A stretch of 64,000 bases of DNA from Knoellia sp. S7-12 (GTDB lineage Bacteria; Actinomycetota; Actinomycetes; Actinomycetales; Dermatophilaceae): positions 1,364,001 to 1,428,000 of the forward strand of contig NZ_CP155449.1 in NCBI RefSeq assembly GCF_040518285.1, in the 5' to 3' direction. Every line of letters starts with the position of its first letter. Within the stretch, counting starts at the first letter, position 1. The notes under the pieces were generated by a model that saw nothing but the letters and a program-made list of their open reading frames with translations, searched no databases and was not told where the DNA came from. Shown in pieces: positions 53,188 to 62,729 of the stretch. The position numbers and the translations under genes were made by a program.

Positions 53188-54300
53188 GTGGCCACCGACT
53201 TTCAGCAAGAGATCAAAGAGCTCCGCACGACGATGACGTCTGTGCGTGACGTCACCGACCTGACCGCGCTCGAGGCGACGATTGCCGACCTCGAGGAGCA
53301 GGTGGCCGCGCCGGACCTCTGGGACGACCAGGAGAAGGCGCAGGTCGTGACCTCTCTGCTCTCTCGCGCCAAGTCCGAGTACGAGCGCGTCACCGGCATG
53401 GACACCAAGGTCGACGACCTCGAGGCCCTTGTCGAGATGGGTCAGGAAGAGAATGACGCCGAGACCCTCCTCGAGGCCGAGAAGGAGCTCAAGGCCGTCA
53501 GGAAGGCCGTCGGCGAGCTCGAGGTCCGCACCCTCCTCAGCGGCGAGTGGGACGAGCGCTCCGCCGTTGTCACGATTCGCGCAGGAGCCGGTGGCGTCGA
53601 CGCCGCGGACTTCGCCGAGATGCTCATGCGCATGTATCTGCGCTGGGCCGAGCGCCACGGCTACCCGACCAAGGTCATGGACACGTCCTACGCAGAGGAG
53701 GCCGGCATCAAGTCCGCGACCTTCGAGGTCAACGTGCCCTACGCGTTTGGCAACCTCTCGGTCGAGGGCGGCACCCACCGCCTCGTGCGGATCAGCCCGT
53801 TCGACAACCAGGGCCGTCGCCAGACCAGCTTCGTTGCCGTCGAGGTCATCCCGCTCATCGAGGGCACCGACACCATTGAGATCCCCGAGAACGACCTCAA
53901 GATCGACGTGTTCCGCTCGTCCGGCCCGGGCGGTCAGTCGGTCAACACGACGGACTCGGCCGTGCGCATGACCCACCTCCCGACTGGCACCGTCGTGTCG
54001 ATGCAGAATGAGAAGTCCCAGATCCAGAACCGCGCCGCTGCCCTTCGCGTGATGCAGTCGCGGCTGCTCCTGCTCAAGCGTGCCGAGGAAGCCGCCGTCA
54101 AGAAGGAGATGGCTGGCGACGTCAAGGCGAGCTGGGGTGACCAGATGCGCTCCTACGTCCTCAACCCGTATCAGATGGTCAAGGACCTGCGCACCGAGTT
54201 CGAGACCGGCAACCCGACCGCCGTCTTCGACGGTGACATCGATGGCTTCATCGAGGCCGGCATCCGCTGGCAGATTGCCGAGCGCAAGGCCGCTGAGTGA
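53188..54300 (+). CDS. prfB: Peptide chain release factor 2
   Basis: A 370-residue release factor that reads UGA and UAA. I start it at GTG 53188 ([20 protein letters not shown] follows). The codon-recognition tripeptide is in [15 protein letters not shown] (S-P-F, the RF2 type). The catalytic GGQ lies at about 248-250 in [20 protein letters not shown]. There is no in-frame TGA or slippery site near codon 25, so the classical autoregulatory frameshift is absent. Upstream of ftsE-ftsX-smpB it matches the common actinobacterial order, here interrupted by two other genes and a palindrome. Confidence 0.96.
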   Translation: MATDFQQEIKELRTTMTSVRDVTDLTALEATIADLEEQVAAPDLWDDQEKAQVVTSLLSRAKSEYERVTGMDTKVDDLEALVEMGQEENDAETLLEAEKELKAVRKAVGELEVRTLLSGEWDERSAVVTIRAGAGGVDAADFAEMLMRMYLRWAERHGYPTKVMDTSYAEEAGIKSATFEVNVPYAFGNLSVEGGTHRLVRISPFDNQGRRQTSFVAVEVIPLIEGTDTIEIPENDLKIDVFRSSGPGGQSVNTTDSAVRMTHLPTGTVVSMQNEKSQIQNRAAALRVMQSRLLLLKRAEEAAVKKEMAGDVKASWGDQMRSYVLNPYQMVKDLRTEFETGNPTAVFDGDIDGFIEAGIRWQIAERKAAE

Positions 54301-54812
54301 GTTCCGTTGCAGGACACTCAGATTCGAGACAACCGATGACGTATGCCGTGGAGCTTCCTATCGATGGGCCCGCGGACTGGGCGGTGTGGTCGGCTGACCT
54401 CGTGGCCCGGATTCGTGCGCTTGGCCCCGAGGAGCAGGTCGTCGTCTCCATTCCTTCGATGGCCCGACTCCACCAGGTCCGGCCAAGGCGGTTCCTGGGA
54501 CTCATCTCTGCCACCCACGAGGACACCTCGCCGTGGATGCGCGTTCGTCGCGACGAGGACCACGCCGTCGCCGAGCTCATCGGCAGCGAGAACTTTGGTG
54601 GTGACTACCTCTTCTCCGAGCACGAGGAGAGCCAGATCAATGCGCTCGGCTGGCACCGCCCCGGCAACGACCTGATCGAGGCGCGGATCTGGACACGGTG
54701 GTTCCCGGACGACGTCGCGCAGTCGGGCTACCTGTCCCTCGCGGATGCCAGGGCTGCCGCCGACCTCATCGAGCGCACCCTGCGCGACGTCTTCGTCATC
54801 ACCGACGGCTGA
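54297..54812 (+). CDS. YbjN/TY-Chap-like small protein
   Basis: A 171-residue protein whose GTG 54297 overlaps the prfB stop; ATG 54336 is an alternative start ([20 protein letters not shown]). Features are [60 protein letters not shown] and the final [20 protein letters not shown]. This order recalls the YbjN/type III secretion chaperone-like fold, where a G-W-x-x-P segment separates a beta sheet from the last helix. Function is unknown; it probably shares the prfB transcript. Confidence 0.6.
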   Translation: MSSVAGHSDSRQPMTYAVELPIDGPADWAVWSADLVARIRALGPEEQVVVSIPSMARLHQVRPRRFLGLISATHEDTSPWMRVRRDEDHAVAELIGSENFGGDYLFSEHEESQINALGWHRPGNDLIEARIWTRWFPDDVAQSGYLSLADARAAADLIERTLRDVFVITDG

Positions 54813-54885
54813 GCCGACTCACCAGCACACACGCGCCTTCGCGGAGTGGGGCCGCGGCACATGGGTCACGGCTCGTGGCGCGAGC

Positions 54886-56289
54886 ATGCTGACGGCCATG
54901 CGCCCGACAAAGACGTCTCCTCGCACGGTCCTCGCGACCCTGACCGCCCTCGTAGCCACCGCCGCCCTCTTGGTGGCCGCGCCACCAGCCACCGCCGACA
55001 AACCCGGAGGCGGGCACTGCGCCCGCCAGGCCAAGATCGCCGTCCCCGGCGCTGAGATGCAGAAGGTCTCCTGCCTCGACGACCTCACCACAGCCGGAAC
55101 GGTCCCATCCGGCCACAGCAAGGCCGCAGACTTCGCTGGCCTCCACACACCCGGCACGGTCAACCCGACGGGAGTGCCCGGCATACAGGTCGATGGGTAT
55201 TTCCCGGACACGTCCACGACGAACGCCAACAACGGGTGGAAGCACGACAGCCAGTTCGTGATGCGCATCCCCGACAACTGGAACGGCGGCCTCGTCATCA
55301 CCGGCGCGCCCGGCAACCGCAGTCAGTACGCCAATGACTTCATCTGGTCCGATTGGGTTCTCGCACAGGGCTATGCGTTCGCCAGCACTGACAAGGGCAA
55401 CATGGGACTGCGCTTCTATGACGACGGCTCCACGCCGGGCGGCAGTGTGCGCGAATGGAATTCACGCGTCACCGAGCTCACCCTCGCTGCCAAGCGCGTC
55501 GTCAAGCAGGTCCGTGCCAAGGCACCGCAACGCACCTGGATGGCCGGCATCTCCAACGGCGGCTACCTCGTCCGGTGGCAGCTGGAGAACCGCCCCGACC
55601 TGTATGACGGTGGCCTCGACTGGGAAGGCACGCTGCTGCGCGCAGACGGGCCGAACCTCCTGACCTACCTCCCGACAGCGCTCAAGCACTACCCGGCGTA
55701 TGCCGCCACCGGCAGCCCCGCTGCCCACGACGCCATGATCGAGGCCGGTTTCGAACCGGGCAGCGAATTCCTCTGGCCGTTCCACCACACCGTGTACTGG
55801 GACCTCACCCAGCGGATCTATCGCGAGGAGTTCGACCCGACCTTCGACGGCGCGACCGACGCGGGAACGCCCTACTGCGCCAGCGGCACACCGCAGTGCG
55901 ACGCCGACTATGACTACGCGAGTCGGCCGGCCGCCGTGAAGGACGCGATGCGGTCGGTGGAGCTCACGGGTGACATCGGCAAGCCGCTCATCACGGTGCA
56001 CGGCGACCTGGACACCCTGCTGCCGATCGGCACCGACTCCGACGTCTATGACCAGCTCATCGACGACGCAGGAGCCGGAGCCAGCCACCGCTACTACCGC
56101 GTCGAGGACGGCACCCACACCGACGCCCTCGTCCCGGCGTTCCCGGACCAGCTCCGGCCGCTGCTGCCGTGTGCCCGCGCCGGATTCGACGCTCTGACCG
56201 CATGGGTCGAGGACGGAACTGCCCCACCCGCGGATGCCACGGTGCCCCGACCGACATCGGGGGATCTGCTCAACACCTGCGCCCTCTGA
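54886..56289 (+). CDS. Secreted alpha/beta hydrolase, tannase/feruloyl-esterase or oligomer-hydrolase-like
   Basis: About 467 residues from ATG 54886 (a second ATG lies 12 bases on). The signal peptide (TVLATLTALVATAALLVAAP, cleavage near TADKPGGG) predicts export. The hydrolase core has RIPDNWNGGLVITGAPGNRS, WVLAQGYAFASTDKGNMGLR, the nucleophile elbow WMAGISNGGYLVRWQLENRP (Ser in G-I-S-N-G), DGGLDWEGTLLRADGP, and ITVHGDLDTLLPIGTDSDVY with a late His in EDGTHTDALVPAF. Two Cys pairs (PYCASGTPQCDAD; CARAG/NTCAL) suit an extracellular enzyme. Substrates may be aromatic esters or hydroxyalkanoate oligomers. Confidence 0.8.
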   Translation: MLTAMRPTKTSPRTVLATLTALVATAALLVAAPPATADKPGGGHCARQAKIAVPGAEMQKVSCLDDLTTAGTVPSGHSKAADFAGLHTPGTVNPTGVPGIQVDGYFPDTSTTNANNGWKHDSQFVMRIPDNWNGGLVITGAPGNRSQYANDFIWSDWVLAQGYAFASTDKGNMGLRFYDDGSTPGGSVREWNSRVTELTLAAKRVVKQVRAKAPQRTWMAGISNGGYLVRWQLENRPDLYDGGLDWEGTLLRADGPNLLTYLPTALKHYPAYAATGSPAAHDAMIEAGFEPGSEFLWPFHHTVYWDLTQRIYREEFDPTFDGATDAGTPYCASGTPQCDADYDYASRPAAVKDAMRSVELTGDIGKPLITVHGDLDTLLPIGTDSDVYDQLIDDAGAGASHRYYRVEDGTHTDALVPAFPDQLRPLLPCARAGFDALTAWVEDGTAPPADATVPRPTSGDLLNTCAL

Positions 56290-56301
56290 CGCAAAGCGAG
56301 G

Positions 56302-56349
56302 CCTACTGCACCGTAAGTGGGGTGATCACCCCACTTACGGTGCAGTAGG
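56302..56349. repeat. Perfect 48-bp palindrome
   Basis: CCTACTGCACCGTAAGTGGG continues through GGTGATCACC, and the other half is the exact mirror complement ending in GTGCAGTAGG. The 24-base arms meet with no loop (centre TGA/TCA). It starts 13 bases after the hydrolase stop and faces a decayed transporter end on the other strand. It differs in sequence from elements A and B, though its location type is the same. Confidence 0.9.
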
Positions 56350-56361
56350 TCCGTCGACAGG

Positions 56362-56548
56362 TCAGTCGATCTGCTGCTCGAGGCCGAGCGTGTCCTTGTC
56401 GTCGTGGCGTGGCGACGGTCGTGCGCAGCGCAGTGTGCGGGATGAAGGCGCTGGCGATCATGCTGATGATCGGGGACGACTCCGGCGATCAGGAAGATGT
56501 AGCCGGTGCTGTCGCCATAGGCGTGACGCACGATCATTGCGCTCATCC
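56362..56548 (-). pseudogene. Decayed C-terminus of an MFS (EmrB/QacA-type) transporter
   Basis: Reading the minus strand from 56548 gives MSAMIVRHAYGDSTGYIFLI and AGVV. A frameshift continues as PIISMIASAFIPHTALRTTV, and a second frameshift ends KDTLGLEQQID at a stop (56362-56364). The G-D-S-T-G-Y-I-F-L-I helix followed by I-P-H-T-A-L-R-T-T is how actinobacterial DHA2-type exporters end. Two frameshifts and the absence of the other 400 or so residues mark a remnant. The rest of the 56290-56656 gap holds only the palindrome and the ftsE upstream region. Confidence 0.55.
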
Positions 56549-56656
56549 GCAGGTGATGGGCACGCCGTCCGGCACGGGGTTGCGCCCGACCCACAGGAGC
56601 GGAACCTATGCTCGTGACGCATCCTTCCCCCGAGCCGTGAGGCCTGACCCCCGCGC

Positions 56657-57355
56657 ATGATTCGCTTCGACAACGTGTCCAAGGTCTATCCGAGGTCGAC
56701 CCGACCTGCGCTCACTGACGTGAGCGTCAACGTCGAGCGCGGCGAGTTCGTCTTTGTCGTCGGCCCCTCCGGCTCCGGCAAGTCCACGATGCTCCGTCTC
56801 GCCCTGCGCGAGGAGAAGGCCTCCTCCGGCTCTGTCCTCGTCGCCGGCCTCGACCTCGGCTCCCTGTCCGCGCGCAAGGTTCCGCGGTTCCGCCGGGGGA
56901 TCGGTGCGGTCTTCCAGGACTTCCGCCTCCTCCCAGGCAAGACCGTCGACCAGAATGTCGCCTTCGCGCTCCAGGTCATCGGCAAGCCGACGTCGGCGAT
57001 CCGCCAGCTCGTCCCCGAGACGCTCGAGATGGTCGGCCTCGAGGGCAAGGGCAAGCGCCTGCCGCACCAGCTCTCCGGTGGTGAGCAGCAGCGCGTCGCC
57101 ATCGCCCGGGCCGTCGTCAACAAGCCGCAGATCCTCCTGTGCGACGAGCCGACGGGAAACCTCGACCCCAAGATCAGCCTCGACATCGTCCACCTGCTTG
57201 ACCGCATCAACCGTGCCGGCACGACAATCGTCATGGCGACGCACGACGCCGACACGGTCAACGAGATGCGTCGCCGCGTGGTCCAGCTCGATGACGGAGT
57301 GGTCGTGCGTGACGCCGAGGACGCGACCTACCTCGCACCGGAGGGAGACAAGTGA
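56657..57355 (+). CDS. ftsE: Cell division ATP-binding protein FtsE
   Basis: A 232-residue ABC ATPase starting at ATG 56657. The Walker A is GPSGSGKST at about 36-44, followed by the Q-loop in [20 protein letters not shown], the signature [20 protein letters not shown], Walker [13 protein letters not shown] and the H-loop MATHDAD. FtsE and FtsX form a membrane complex that activates peptidoglycan hydrolases at the division site rather than transporting a substrate. It overlaps ftsX by 4 bases. Confidence 0.96.
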   Translation: MIRFDNVSKVYPRSTRPALTDVSVNVERGEFVFVVGPSGSGKSTMLRLALREEKASSGSVLVAGLDLGSLSARKVPRFRRGIGAVFQDFRLLPGKTVDQNVAFALQVIGKPTSAIRQLVPETLEMVGLEGKGKRLPHQLSGGEQQRVAIARAVVNKPQILLCDEPTGNLDPKISLDIVHLLDRINRAGTTIVMATHDADTVNEMRRRVVQLDDGVVVRDAEDATYLAPEGDK

Positions 57356-58257
57356 AGGCCGGGTTCATTGCAGGCGAGGTCTGGTCCGGCCTGCGCCGCA
57401 ACCTCTCCATGGCGCTCTCGGTCATCCTCGTGACCATGGTGTCGATGTTCCTTCTCGGCATGGGCCTGCTCGCGCAGCGCCAGGCCGACACGATGAAGGG
57501 CTACTGGTACGACCGGATCCAGGTCTCCATCTATCTCTGCGCCGACAACTCGTCCCAGCCCAACTGCCAGGGCCAGGGCGCGACCGAGGCGCAGAAGGAG
57601 AGCATCGAGAACCAGCTCAGGGCGACGCCCGAGGTCAAGGAGGTCTTCCACGAGTCCGAGGCAGAGGCCTTCGAGCGATTCAAGGATCAGTTCCGCAACA
57701 GCCCCATCACCGGCAACGTCCAACCGGGTGACATCCCTCAGAGCTTCCGTGTCCAGCTCAACGACCCGACAAAGTTTGCCGTGGTCACGAGTCAGTTCGA
57801 GCGCGCACCAGGCGTAGCGAGTGTCCAGGACCAGGAGAAGGTCCTCAAACGGTTCTTCCAGATCATCAACTGGATCACGGTCTTCTCGGTCTTCCTCGCT
57901 GGCCTGATGGTCATCTGTGCCGCGTTGCTCATGGCGACCACGATCCGCCAGGCGGCGTTCATCCGAAGACGCGAGATCGGGATCATGAGGCTCGTGGGTG
58001 CGTCGAACTGGACGATCCGCATGCCGTTTATCATCGAGATGCTCGTCGTCGCGACGCTCGGAGTCGGGCTGGCGGTGGGCATGTTGTGGCTCGGGTTACG
58101 CCTGATCTTCAACCTCGGCTTCAACCAGGTCGTGCTCAACAAGGCCCTCATTGGGGCCAATGACGTCTGGGCCCTCACGCCATGGCTCTTTGGTGGGGTC
58201 ATCCTCATCGCCGTGCTCACCAGTGTGGTCACGCTCCGCCGCTACCTACGGGTGTAG
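57352..58257 (+). CDS. ftsX: Cell division protein FtsX
   Basis: A 301-residue membrane partner of FtsE, starting at GTG 57352. The first helix ([20 protein letters not shown]) is followed by the large extracellular loop with two Cys ([10 protein letters not shown]) and a F-x-R-x-x-D-Q-F segment. Three C-terminal helices follow ([60 protein letters not shown]). [20 protein letters not shown] is the conserved cytoplasmic coupling loop. The external domain is expected to bind the coiled-coil M23 protein encoded next. Confidence 0.95.
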   Translation: MKAGFIAGEVWSGLRRNLSMALSVILVTMVSMFLLGMGLLAQRQADTMKGYWYDRIQVSIYLCADNSSQPNCQGQGATEAQKESIENQLRATPEVKEVFHESEAEAFERFKDQFRNSPITGNVQPGDIPQSFRVQLNDPTKFAVVTSQFERAPGVASVQDQEKVLKRFFQIINWITVFSVFLAGLMVICAALLMATTIRQAAFIRRREIGIMRLVGASNWTIRMPFIIEMLVVATLGVGLAVGMLWLGLRLIFNLGFNQVVLNKALIGANDVWALTPWLFGGVILIAVLTSVVTLRRYLRV

Positions 58258-58390
58258 GTCGCTGTGGCGTCGCCATTCGCCTGCGACGCACCCTTCCATC
58301 CGCCAGAATGGTGGCTTCTCAGCCATCTCGCAGATGCAAGACAGTAACTGGCTATTGGGAATTTCTCGGCGAGGGAGGTTCCAATTGGGA

Positions 58391-58414
58391 GTGACTCGTG
58401 TTACCAATGGTGAC
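58391..58414 (+). promoter_or_regulatory. Triple GTKAC direct repeat at the start of the M23 peptidase gene
   Basis: GTGAC (58391), GTTAC (58400) and GTGAC (58410) are spaced 9 and 10 bases apart, about one helical turn. MtrA-type response regulators of actinobacteria bind paired GTNAC-like repeats with this spacing and control cell-wall hydrolases. The cluster overlaps the proposed start codon, which weakens the case. Confidence 0.3.
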
Positions 58415-59825
58415 TATGTGGCGAACCCCTGCGCCCCGATCTGTCTCCGTGCGCCGGTATGCCGGCATCTCGGTGGCGCTCGCGTGCTCCCTGGCCTTGA
58501 TGGCACCAGTGTCGGCCCTCCAAGGCGCTGACCCCGATCCGAACCAGCAGAAGCGCAAGGTCGACTCCCAGATCGACCAGCTCCGCGAAGACCTCAGCGA
58601 GACCAACTCGAGTCTTGCTTCGGCGTTCACAGCGCTGCAGGCGACCCAGGCCAAGCTGCCGGGTGCCCAGGCCGCGCTGGCTCAGGCCCAGGGCGCGGCC
58701 GCTCGGGCCCAGACAGAGAACGCGATGGCCGCCCAGGAGCTCGACGTCGCCCAGGCCAACGAGACCAAGGCGCAGGACGAGCTGGCCACCACGACCAAGC
58801 AGATCCGCGACAGCCGCGGCGACGTCGCCCAGTTCGCCGCGCAGATCTATCAGGAGCAGGGCTTCGGCGAGTTCGACATGGCCATGACGTCGACCTCCCC
58901 GCAACAGTTCGCGGACCGGATTGCGCTCATCGGCACCGTCATGGACCTCCAGGGCCAGTCGATGGTCGCGCTCGCGACGGCCAAGGCCAGCCAGACAGCG
59001 CAGGAGGACCACCTGTCCGCCCTGCGCGCCGACTCGGAGAAGGCCAAGCGCAAGGCTGAGGCGGCACTCGCCGCTGCCAGTGCCGCTCGCGACAAGGCCA
59101 CGGCGGCCAAGACCGCTCTCGACGCCCTGGCGGCGCAGCAGAGCAAGCAGGCCGCCGCAGTCAAGGCGCAGTCGATCGCCGAGCAGGCCAGGATCAACCA
59201 GATGCAGGTCGAGTCGAACCGACTCAGTGCCGTCATCAAGGCCCGCGCCGCAGCAGCCCTGCGTGCCGCCAGGATCGCCGCCGCGGCCAACGCCAAGGCC
59301 AAGGCCGAGGCTGCGGCGAGAGCACGTCAGAACGCCGACGCTGCTGCGAGAGCTCGTCGGAACGCGGAATCACGGCCCCCGAGTGGTGGCAATACCGGGG
59401 GCGACAGCACTCGACCCCCCGCGAACACCGGTGGTCCACTCAGTGCCCCCATGACGGTGGGCCGGATCAGCTCGGAGTACGGCATGCGGTTCCACCCGAT
59501 CCAGCGCGTGTGGCGCCTGCACAGTGGCCGCGACTATGCCGCGCCCTGCGGCTCGCCTGTCAAGGCGGCGGCCAGCGGCACCGTCATCGAGGCCGGCTAC
59601 AACAGCAGTTACGGCAACCGCGTGATCGTCGACCACGGCGTCATCAACGGCGTGCACCTCACGACGACCTACAACCACCTGGAGCGGGTCCGGCTGAGCT
59701 CCGGGAGAGTCCAGCGAGGCGCAGTCGTGGGCTACGAGGGCTCCACCGGCAACTCCACCGGTTGCCACCTCCACTTCGAGGTCTACGAGGACGGCACGTT
59801 CGTCGACCCGCGCAGCTACCTCTGA
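58398..59825 (+). CDS. M23-family peptidoglycan endopeptidase with coiled coil (FtsEX-linked)
   Basis: A 475-residue secreted protein starting at GTG 58398, with GGGAG 6 bases upstream; ATG 58407 or 58416 are alternatives. A signal peptide ([20 protein letters not shown]) precedes a long Ala/Gln/Lys-rich coiled coil (about residues 50-320, [20 protein letters not shown] onward), a Gly/Pro/Thr linker, and a LytM domain with zinc ligands in [11 protein letters not shown] (about 375-385) and [10 protein letters not shown] (about 457-466). This is the EnvC/RipC-like architecture of hydrolases gated by FtsEX, and the gene sits 140 bases after ftsX. The LytM zinc-site residues appear intact, so it may itself be catalytic. 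Confidence 0.92.
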   Translation: MLPMVTMWRTPAPRSVSVRRYAGISVALACSLALMAPVSALQGADPDPNQQKRKVDSQIDQLREDLSETNSSLASAFTALQATQAKLPGAQAALAQAQGAAARAQTENAMAAQELDVAQANETKAQDELATTTKQIRDSRGDVAQFAAQIYQEQGFGEFDMAMTSTSPQQFADRIALIGTVMDLQGQSMVALATAKASQTAQEDHLSALRADSEKAKRKAEAALAAASAARDKATAAKTALDALAAQQSKQAAAVKAQSIAEQARINQMQVESNRLSAVIKARAAAALRAARIAAAANAKAKAEAAARARQNADAAARARRNAESRPPSGGNTGGDSTRPPANTGGPLSAPMTVGRISSEYGMRFHPIQRVWRLHSGRDYAAPCGSPVKAAASGTVIEAGYNSSYGNRVIVDHGVINGVHLTTTYNHLERVRLSSGRVQRGAVVGYEGSTGNSTGCHLHFEVYEDGTFVDPRSYL

Positions 59826-59919
59826 GCCTCACCCACCTCGAGGGCGCGCCGCAAACACGGGGGCGCACACGGCATACGCTGCAGTAGCGTGTCGCACTGA
59901 CTCGAGGGAGGTGAGCGCC

Positions 59920-60414
59920 GTGGCACAAGCCAAGAAAAACCAAGCTGGCAAGACCGATGACGGGCGCAAGCTCATCGCGAGCAACCGCAAGGCTCGCCAC
60001 GACTACCTCATCGAGGACACCTTCGAGGCCGGCCTCGTGCTCATGGGCACCGAGGTCAAGGCGCTGCGCATGGGGCGCGCCACGCTCGTCGACGGCTGGG
60101 CCAGCTTCACCGGGGACGAGCTGTTCCTCGAAGGCGTCCACATCCCCGAATACCTTTCCGGGTCGTGGACCAACCACACGCCGCGTCGCCGTCGCAAGCT
60201 CCTGCTCAACCGCAAGGAGCTCGACCGCATCGCCCAGAAGACCCGCGAGAGCGGCCACACGATCATCCCCTTGCAGTTGTACTTCAAGGACGGGCGCGCC
60301 AAGGTCGAGATCGCCATCGCCAAGGGTAAGAAGGAGTACGACAAGCGCCACACGTTGCGTGAGCGCCAGGACCGTCGTGAGGCCGAGCGCGCGCTCGGCA
60401 CGAGCAGGGGGTAG
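59920..60414 (+). CDS. smpB: SsrA-binding protein SmpB
   Basis: A 164-residue tmRNA-binding protein for rescue of stalled ribosomes. I start it at GTG 59920 because GGGAGG lies at 59905-59910; GTG 59911 is too close to that site. Motifs: [60 protein letters not shown], and the basic C-terminal tail [20 protein letters not shown] that enters the decoding centre. tmRNA (ssrA) is often close downstream of smpB but is not seen here. Confidence 0.96.
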   Translation: MAQAKKNQAGKTDDGRKLIASNRKARHDYLIEDTFEAGLVLMGTEVKALRMGRATLVDGWASFTGDELFLEGVHIPEYLSGSWTNHTPRRRRKLLLNRKELDRIAQKTRESGHTIIPLQLYFKDGRAKVEIAIAKGKKEYDKRHTLRERQDRREAERALGTSRG

Positions 60415-60417
60415 TTC

Positions 60418-62400
60418 GTGACCGGTCGGCTTCGGATCTGGATGGCGGGTATGGGGGTCATGGTGGCGATGGCCGTGGGCCTGCCGGTCGGAGTGGCAGT
60501 TGCCGCGCCGCTCGCCAGCGGCGCGAGCGCGCCGGATTCGGTGGTCGGCTTCGTCCCGATGGACGACGATGCCACCAGCTTCAACGTGGCGTATGCCGTG
60601 CAGCCCGACGGGTCGATGAAGGTCACCCAGCGCATTCGCTGGGACTTCCCTGAAGGGGAGGAGCGCCACGGCATCTATCGCACGATCCAGACGCGAGCCG
60701 GCTACCAGGACTCGAGCACCCAATACCGCCACTACGAGCTGTCCGACGTCGAGGTGACCTCGCCGACGGGAGCGCCGACCGACACCAACATCTCGAGCCT
60801 CGGTGCCTACGAACAGGTCCGCATCGGCAGCGCCGACGAGACGGTCTCCGGTGTGCAGGAGTACGTCCTCACGTATTCGCTCGCCAACGTCATCAATGAC
60901 ATCGGTGACGGGACGGCCGAGCTCTACTACAACCACATCGACCCCTCCAACGAGTACGTCTATCGCGATGTGAGTGCCGACGTCACCGGGCCGGTGCCCG
61001 CGACGAAGGTCGCCTGCTTCTACGGCGCACTGCACGAGGACACGACGTGCACGGGCACGGCGGGCGCGACGTCGAAGTTCACCGTCCCCGACATCAACCC
61101 GGGCCAGGGTGCCACGATCGTCGTCTCGTGGCCGCGGACGGCCTTTGGTGAACTCACGCCCGACCTGCGCGAGACAGAGTCCGATGGCGGTTTCGGCGGT
61201 GGCTACGGCGACCCCGGGCCCTCGCTCAGCGCGGACCAGACGAAATACCTCGGTGCGGCGCTCGCGGGTGGCGGCGTGCTGATCCCGTTGCTCGCCGGCG
61301 GGCTCATGGGTCTCCTCGTGTGGACCCGCGGCCGCGACGAGATCTATGCCGGTCTGACGCCCGGCCTGTCGCCCGGCGCCGGCGAGAACGCGCCGGTCGT
61401 GCGGGGGAGCGCGCCCACCATCGCGGTGCAGTTCACCCCGCCGGCAGGTGTGCAGCCGGGCATGGTCGGCACGATCATGGACGAGAAGGCCGACGTCGTC
61501 GACGTCACGGCCACCCTCATCGATCTTGCGGTCCGCGGGCACCTCACCCTGACCACTGAGGAGCGGGGCCGTTTCCGCAGCGACGACTGGATACTGACCA
61601 GGACGACGCCGCCGGCGGATGGGCCGGCTCTCGCGATGTACGAAGCCGAACTCCTGGGCGGAGTCTTCAAGGACGCCACCGAGGTGCGCCTCTCGTCCCT
61701 CAAGAACACCTTCGCCAGCACTTTGCAGGGCGTCCAGGGCCAGATGTACACGGAGGCAGTGCGACGGCACTGGTTCCGACGCTCGCCCGACGCCCAGCGA
61801 TCCGCGTGGAAGGGCCTGGGGTTCGTCCTGTTCGTCCTCGGCGCCCTGGCGCTCTTCTTCCTCACGTCTGCCCTGGGGGGCCTTGGTGGCAGCAGCCTCG
61901 TCGGCATGGGCTGGGTCTTCGGGATCGGCCTGATCGTCGCCGGACTCATCGTCCAGCTGCTGGGCCGACGCATGGCCTCACGCACGGCCGAGGGGAGCGC
62001 TGTCCTGGCGCAGGCCAAGGGCTTCGAGCAATACATCGCCACCGCCGAGGCCAACCAGATCAAGTGGGAAGAGGCACAGGACATCTTCTCGAAGTTCCTG
62101 CCCTATGCCATCGTCTTCGGGTTGGCCGACCGCTGGGCCACAGTCTTCGAGGACGTCGCCGCGGCCGCGACCGCCGCGGGTCACGCCATCGCGACGCCGA
62201 CCTGGTACGTCGGTTCGATGGCGGGCTGGAACTTCGGCCACGTCGCCACGAGCATGGACTCGTTCTCGACCCAGGCCGCCGGGACCTTCGTCTCAACGCC
62301 TGGCTCCTCCGGCGGTTCCGGCCTCGGGGGTGGCGGCTTCTCCGGTGGCGGAGGGTTCTCCGGAGGTGGCGGCGGCGGAGGTGGCGGCGGCTCCTGGTAG
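60418..62400 (+). CDS. DUF2207 membrane protein with Gly-rich C-terminus
   Basis: A 660-residue protein starting at GTG 60418, 3 bases after smpB. A signal/first helix (MAGMGVMVAMAVGLPVGVAV) leads to an external DUF2207 domain (about residues 40-260) with VQPDGSMKVTQRIRWDFPEG and ERHGIYRTIQTRAGY. A helix follows (LGAALAGGGVLIPLLAGGLM), then a cytoplasmic domain with LIDLAVRGHLTLTTEERG, two close helices (GLGFVLFVLGALALFFLTSA and GMGWVFGIGLIVAGLIVQLL) and an almost pure Gly/Ser tail ending in tryptophan. Function is unknown; the tail is a common feature of the family. It is probably co-transcribed with smpB. Confidence 0.9.
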   Translation: MTGRLRIWMAGMGVMVAMAVGLPVGVAVAAPLASGASAPDSVVGFVPMDDDATSFNVAYAVQPDGSMKVTQRIRWDFPEGEERHGIYRTIQTRAGYQDSSTQYRHYELSDVEVTSPTGAPTDTNISSLGAYEQVRIGSADETVSGVQEYVLTYSLANVINDIGDGTAELYYNHIDPSNEYVYRDVSADVTGPVPATKVACFYGALHEDTTCTGTAGATSKFTVPDINPGQGATIVVSWPRTAFGELTPDLRETESDGGFGGGYGDPGPSLSADQTKYLGAALAGGGVLIPLLAGGLMGLLVWTRGRDEIYAGLTPGLSPGAGENAPVVRGSAPTIAVQFTPPAGVQPGMVGTIMDEKADVVDVTATLIDLAVRGHLTLTTEERGRFRSDDWILTRTTPPADGPALAMYEAELLGGVFKDATEVRLSSLKNTFASTLQGVQGQMYTEAVRRHWFRRSPDAQRSAWKGLGFVLFVLGALALFFLTSALGGLGGSSLVGMGWVFGIGLIVAGLIVQLLGRRMASRTAEGSAVLAQAKGFEQYIATAEANQIKWEEAQDIFSKFLPYAIVFGLADRWATVFEDVAAAATAAGHAIATPTWYVGSMAGWNFGHVATSMDSFSTQAAGTFVSTPGSSGGSGLGGGGFSGGGGFSGGGGGGGGGGSW

Positions 62401-62558
62401 CCGCACGCTCGGCCTCGCAGCACGCTCGAATCTCGAGTATCGCGATGCACGCTCAGTTGCTTCTGCGTCGCTCACGCACGCATCACGCTATGCACGACTT
62501 GCGCGCGGGTTGGGTGACCGTTCCCCAAGCGCTCGAATGTCGCCTGTTGCGGTCTTCC
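62401..62558. other. Intergenic DNA with short GCACGCTC repeats and no supportable gene
   Basis: This begins a 329-base gap between DUF2207 and csbD. GCACGCTC occurs at 62403, 62420 and 62447. No reading frame resembles a known protein, and I find no tmRNA or tRNA fold. The rest of the gap holds an inverted repeat and a terminator. Confidence 0.5.
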
Positions 62559-62646
62559 CTACCGGCGGACTATCAGCTGGTGACGTCGCGGCTTGTTTGA
62601 GCACGAACTCGCGCCTCCGGGAGTTGGGCTGATAGTCCGCCGGTAG
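62559..62646. repeat. Inverted repeat with 19-bp perfect arms and 50-base loop
   Basis: CTACCGGCGGACTATCAGC (62559-62577) and its exact complement at 62628-62646 flank a 50-base loop. It stands at the convergent junction of DUF2207 and csbD. The arm sequence is not shared with elements A or B, but the position and layout (long perfect arms, defined loop) are alike. Confidence 0.85.
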
Positions 62647-62672
62647 ATCCACCTTTGTCTGAGGGTCGATGG

Positions 62673-62721
62673 GCACGGTGAAGGCCGGCCACCCTCTCGG
62701 GGTGACCGGCCTTCACCGTGC
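62673..62721. terminator. Long bidirectional hairpin terminator near csbD
   Basis: 22-base arms (62673-62694 beginning GCACGGTGAAGGCCGG; 62700-62721) pair with one mismatch around the 5-base loop TCTCG. It ends 8 bases from the csbD stop codon and can terminate transcription from either side. Confidence 0.8.
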
Positions 62722-62729
62722 TGGACGAC

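Noticed and set aside
53188..53290. Programmed +1 frameshift in prfB
   Set aside because: There is no in-frame TGA or CTT-TGA slippery site near codon 25; the frame is open from GTG 53188 to the stop.
62403..62454. Three GCACGCTC direct repeats
   Set aside because: Short, unevenly spaced and without a partner gene; not enough for a functional call.
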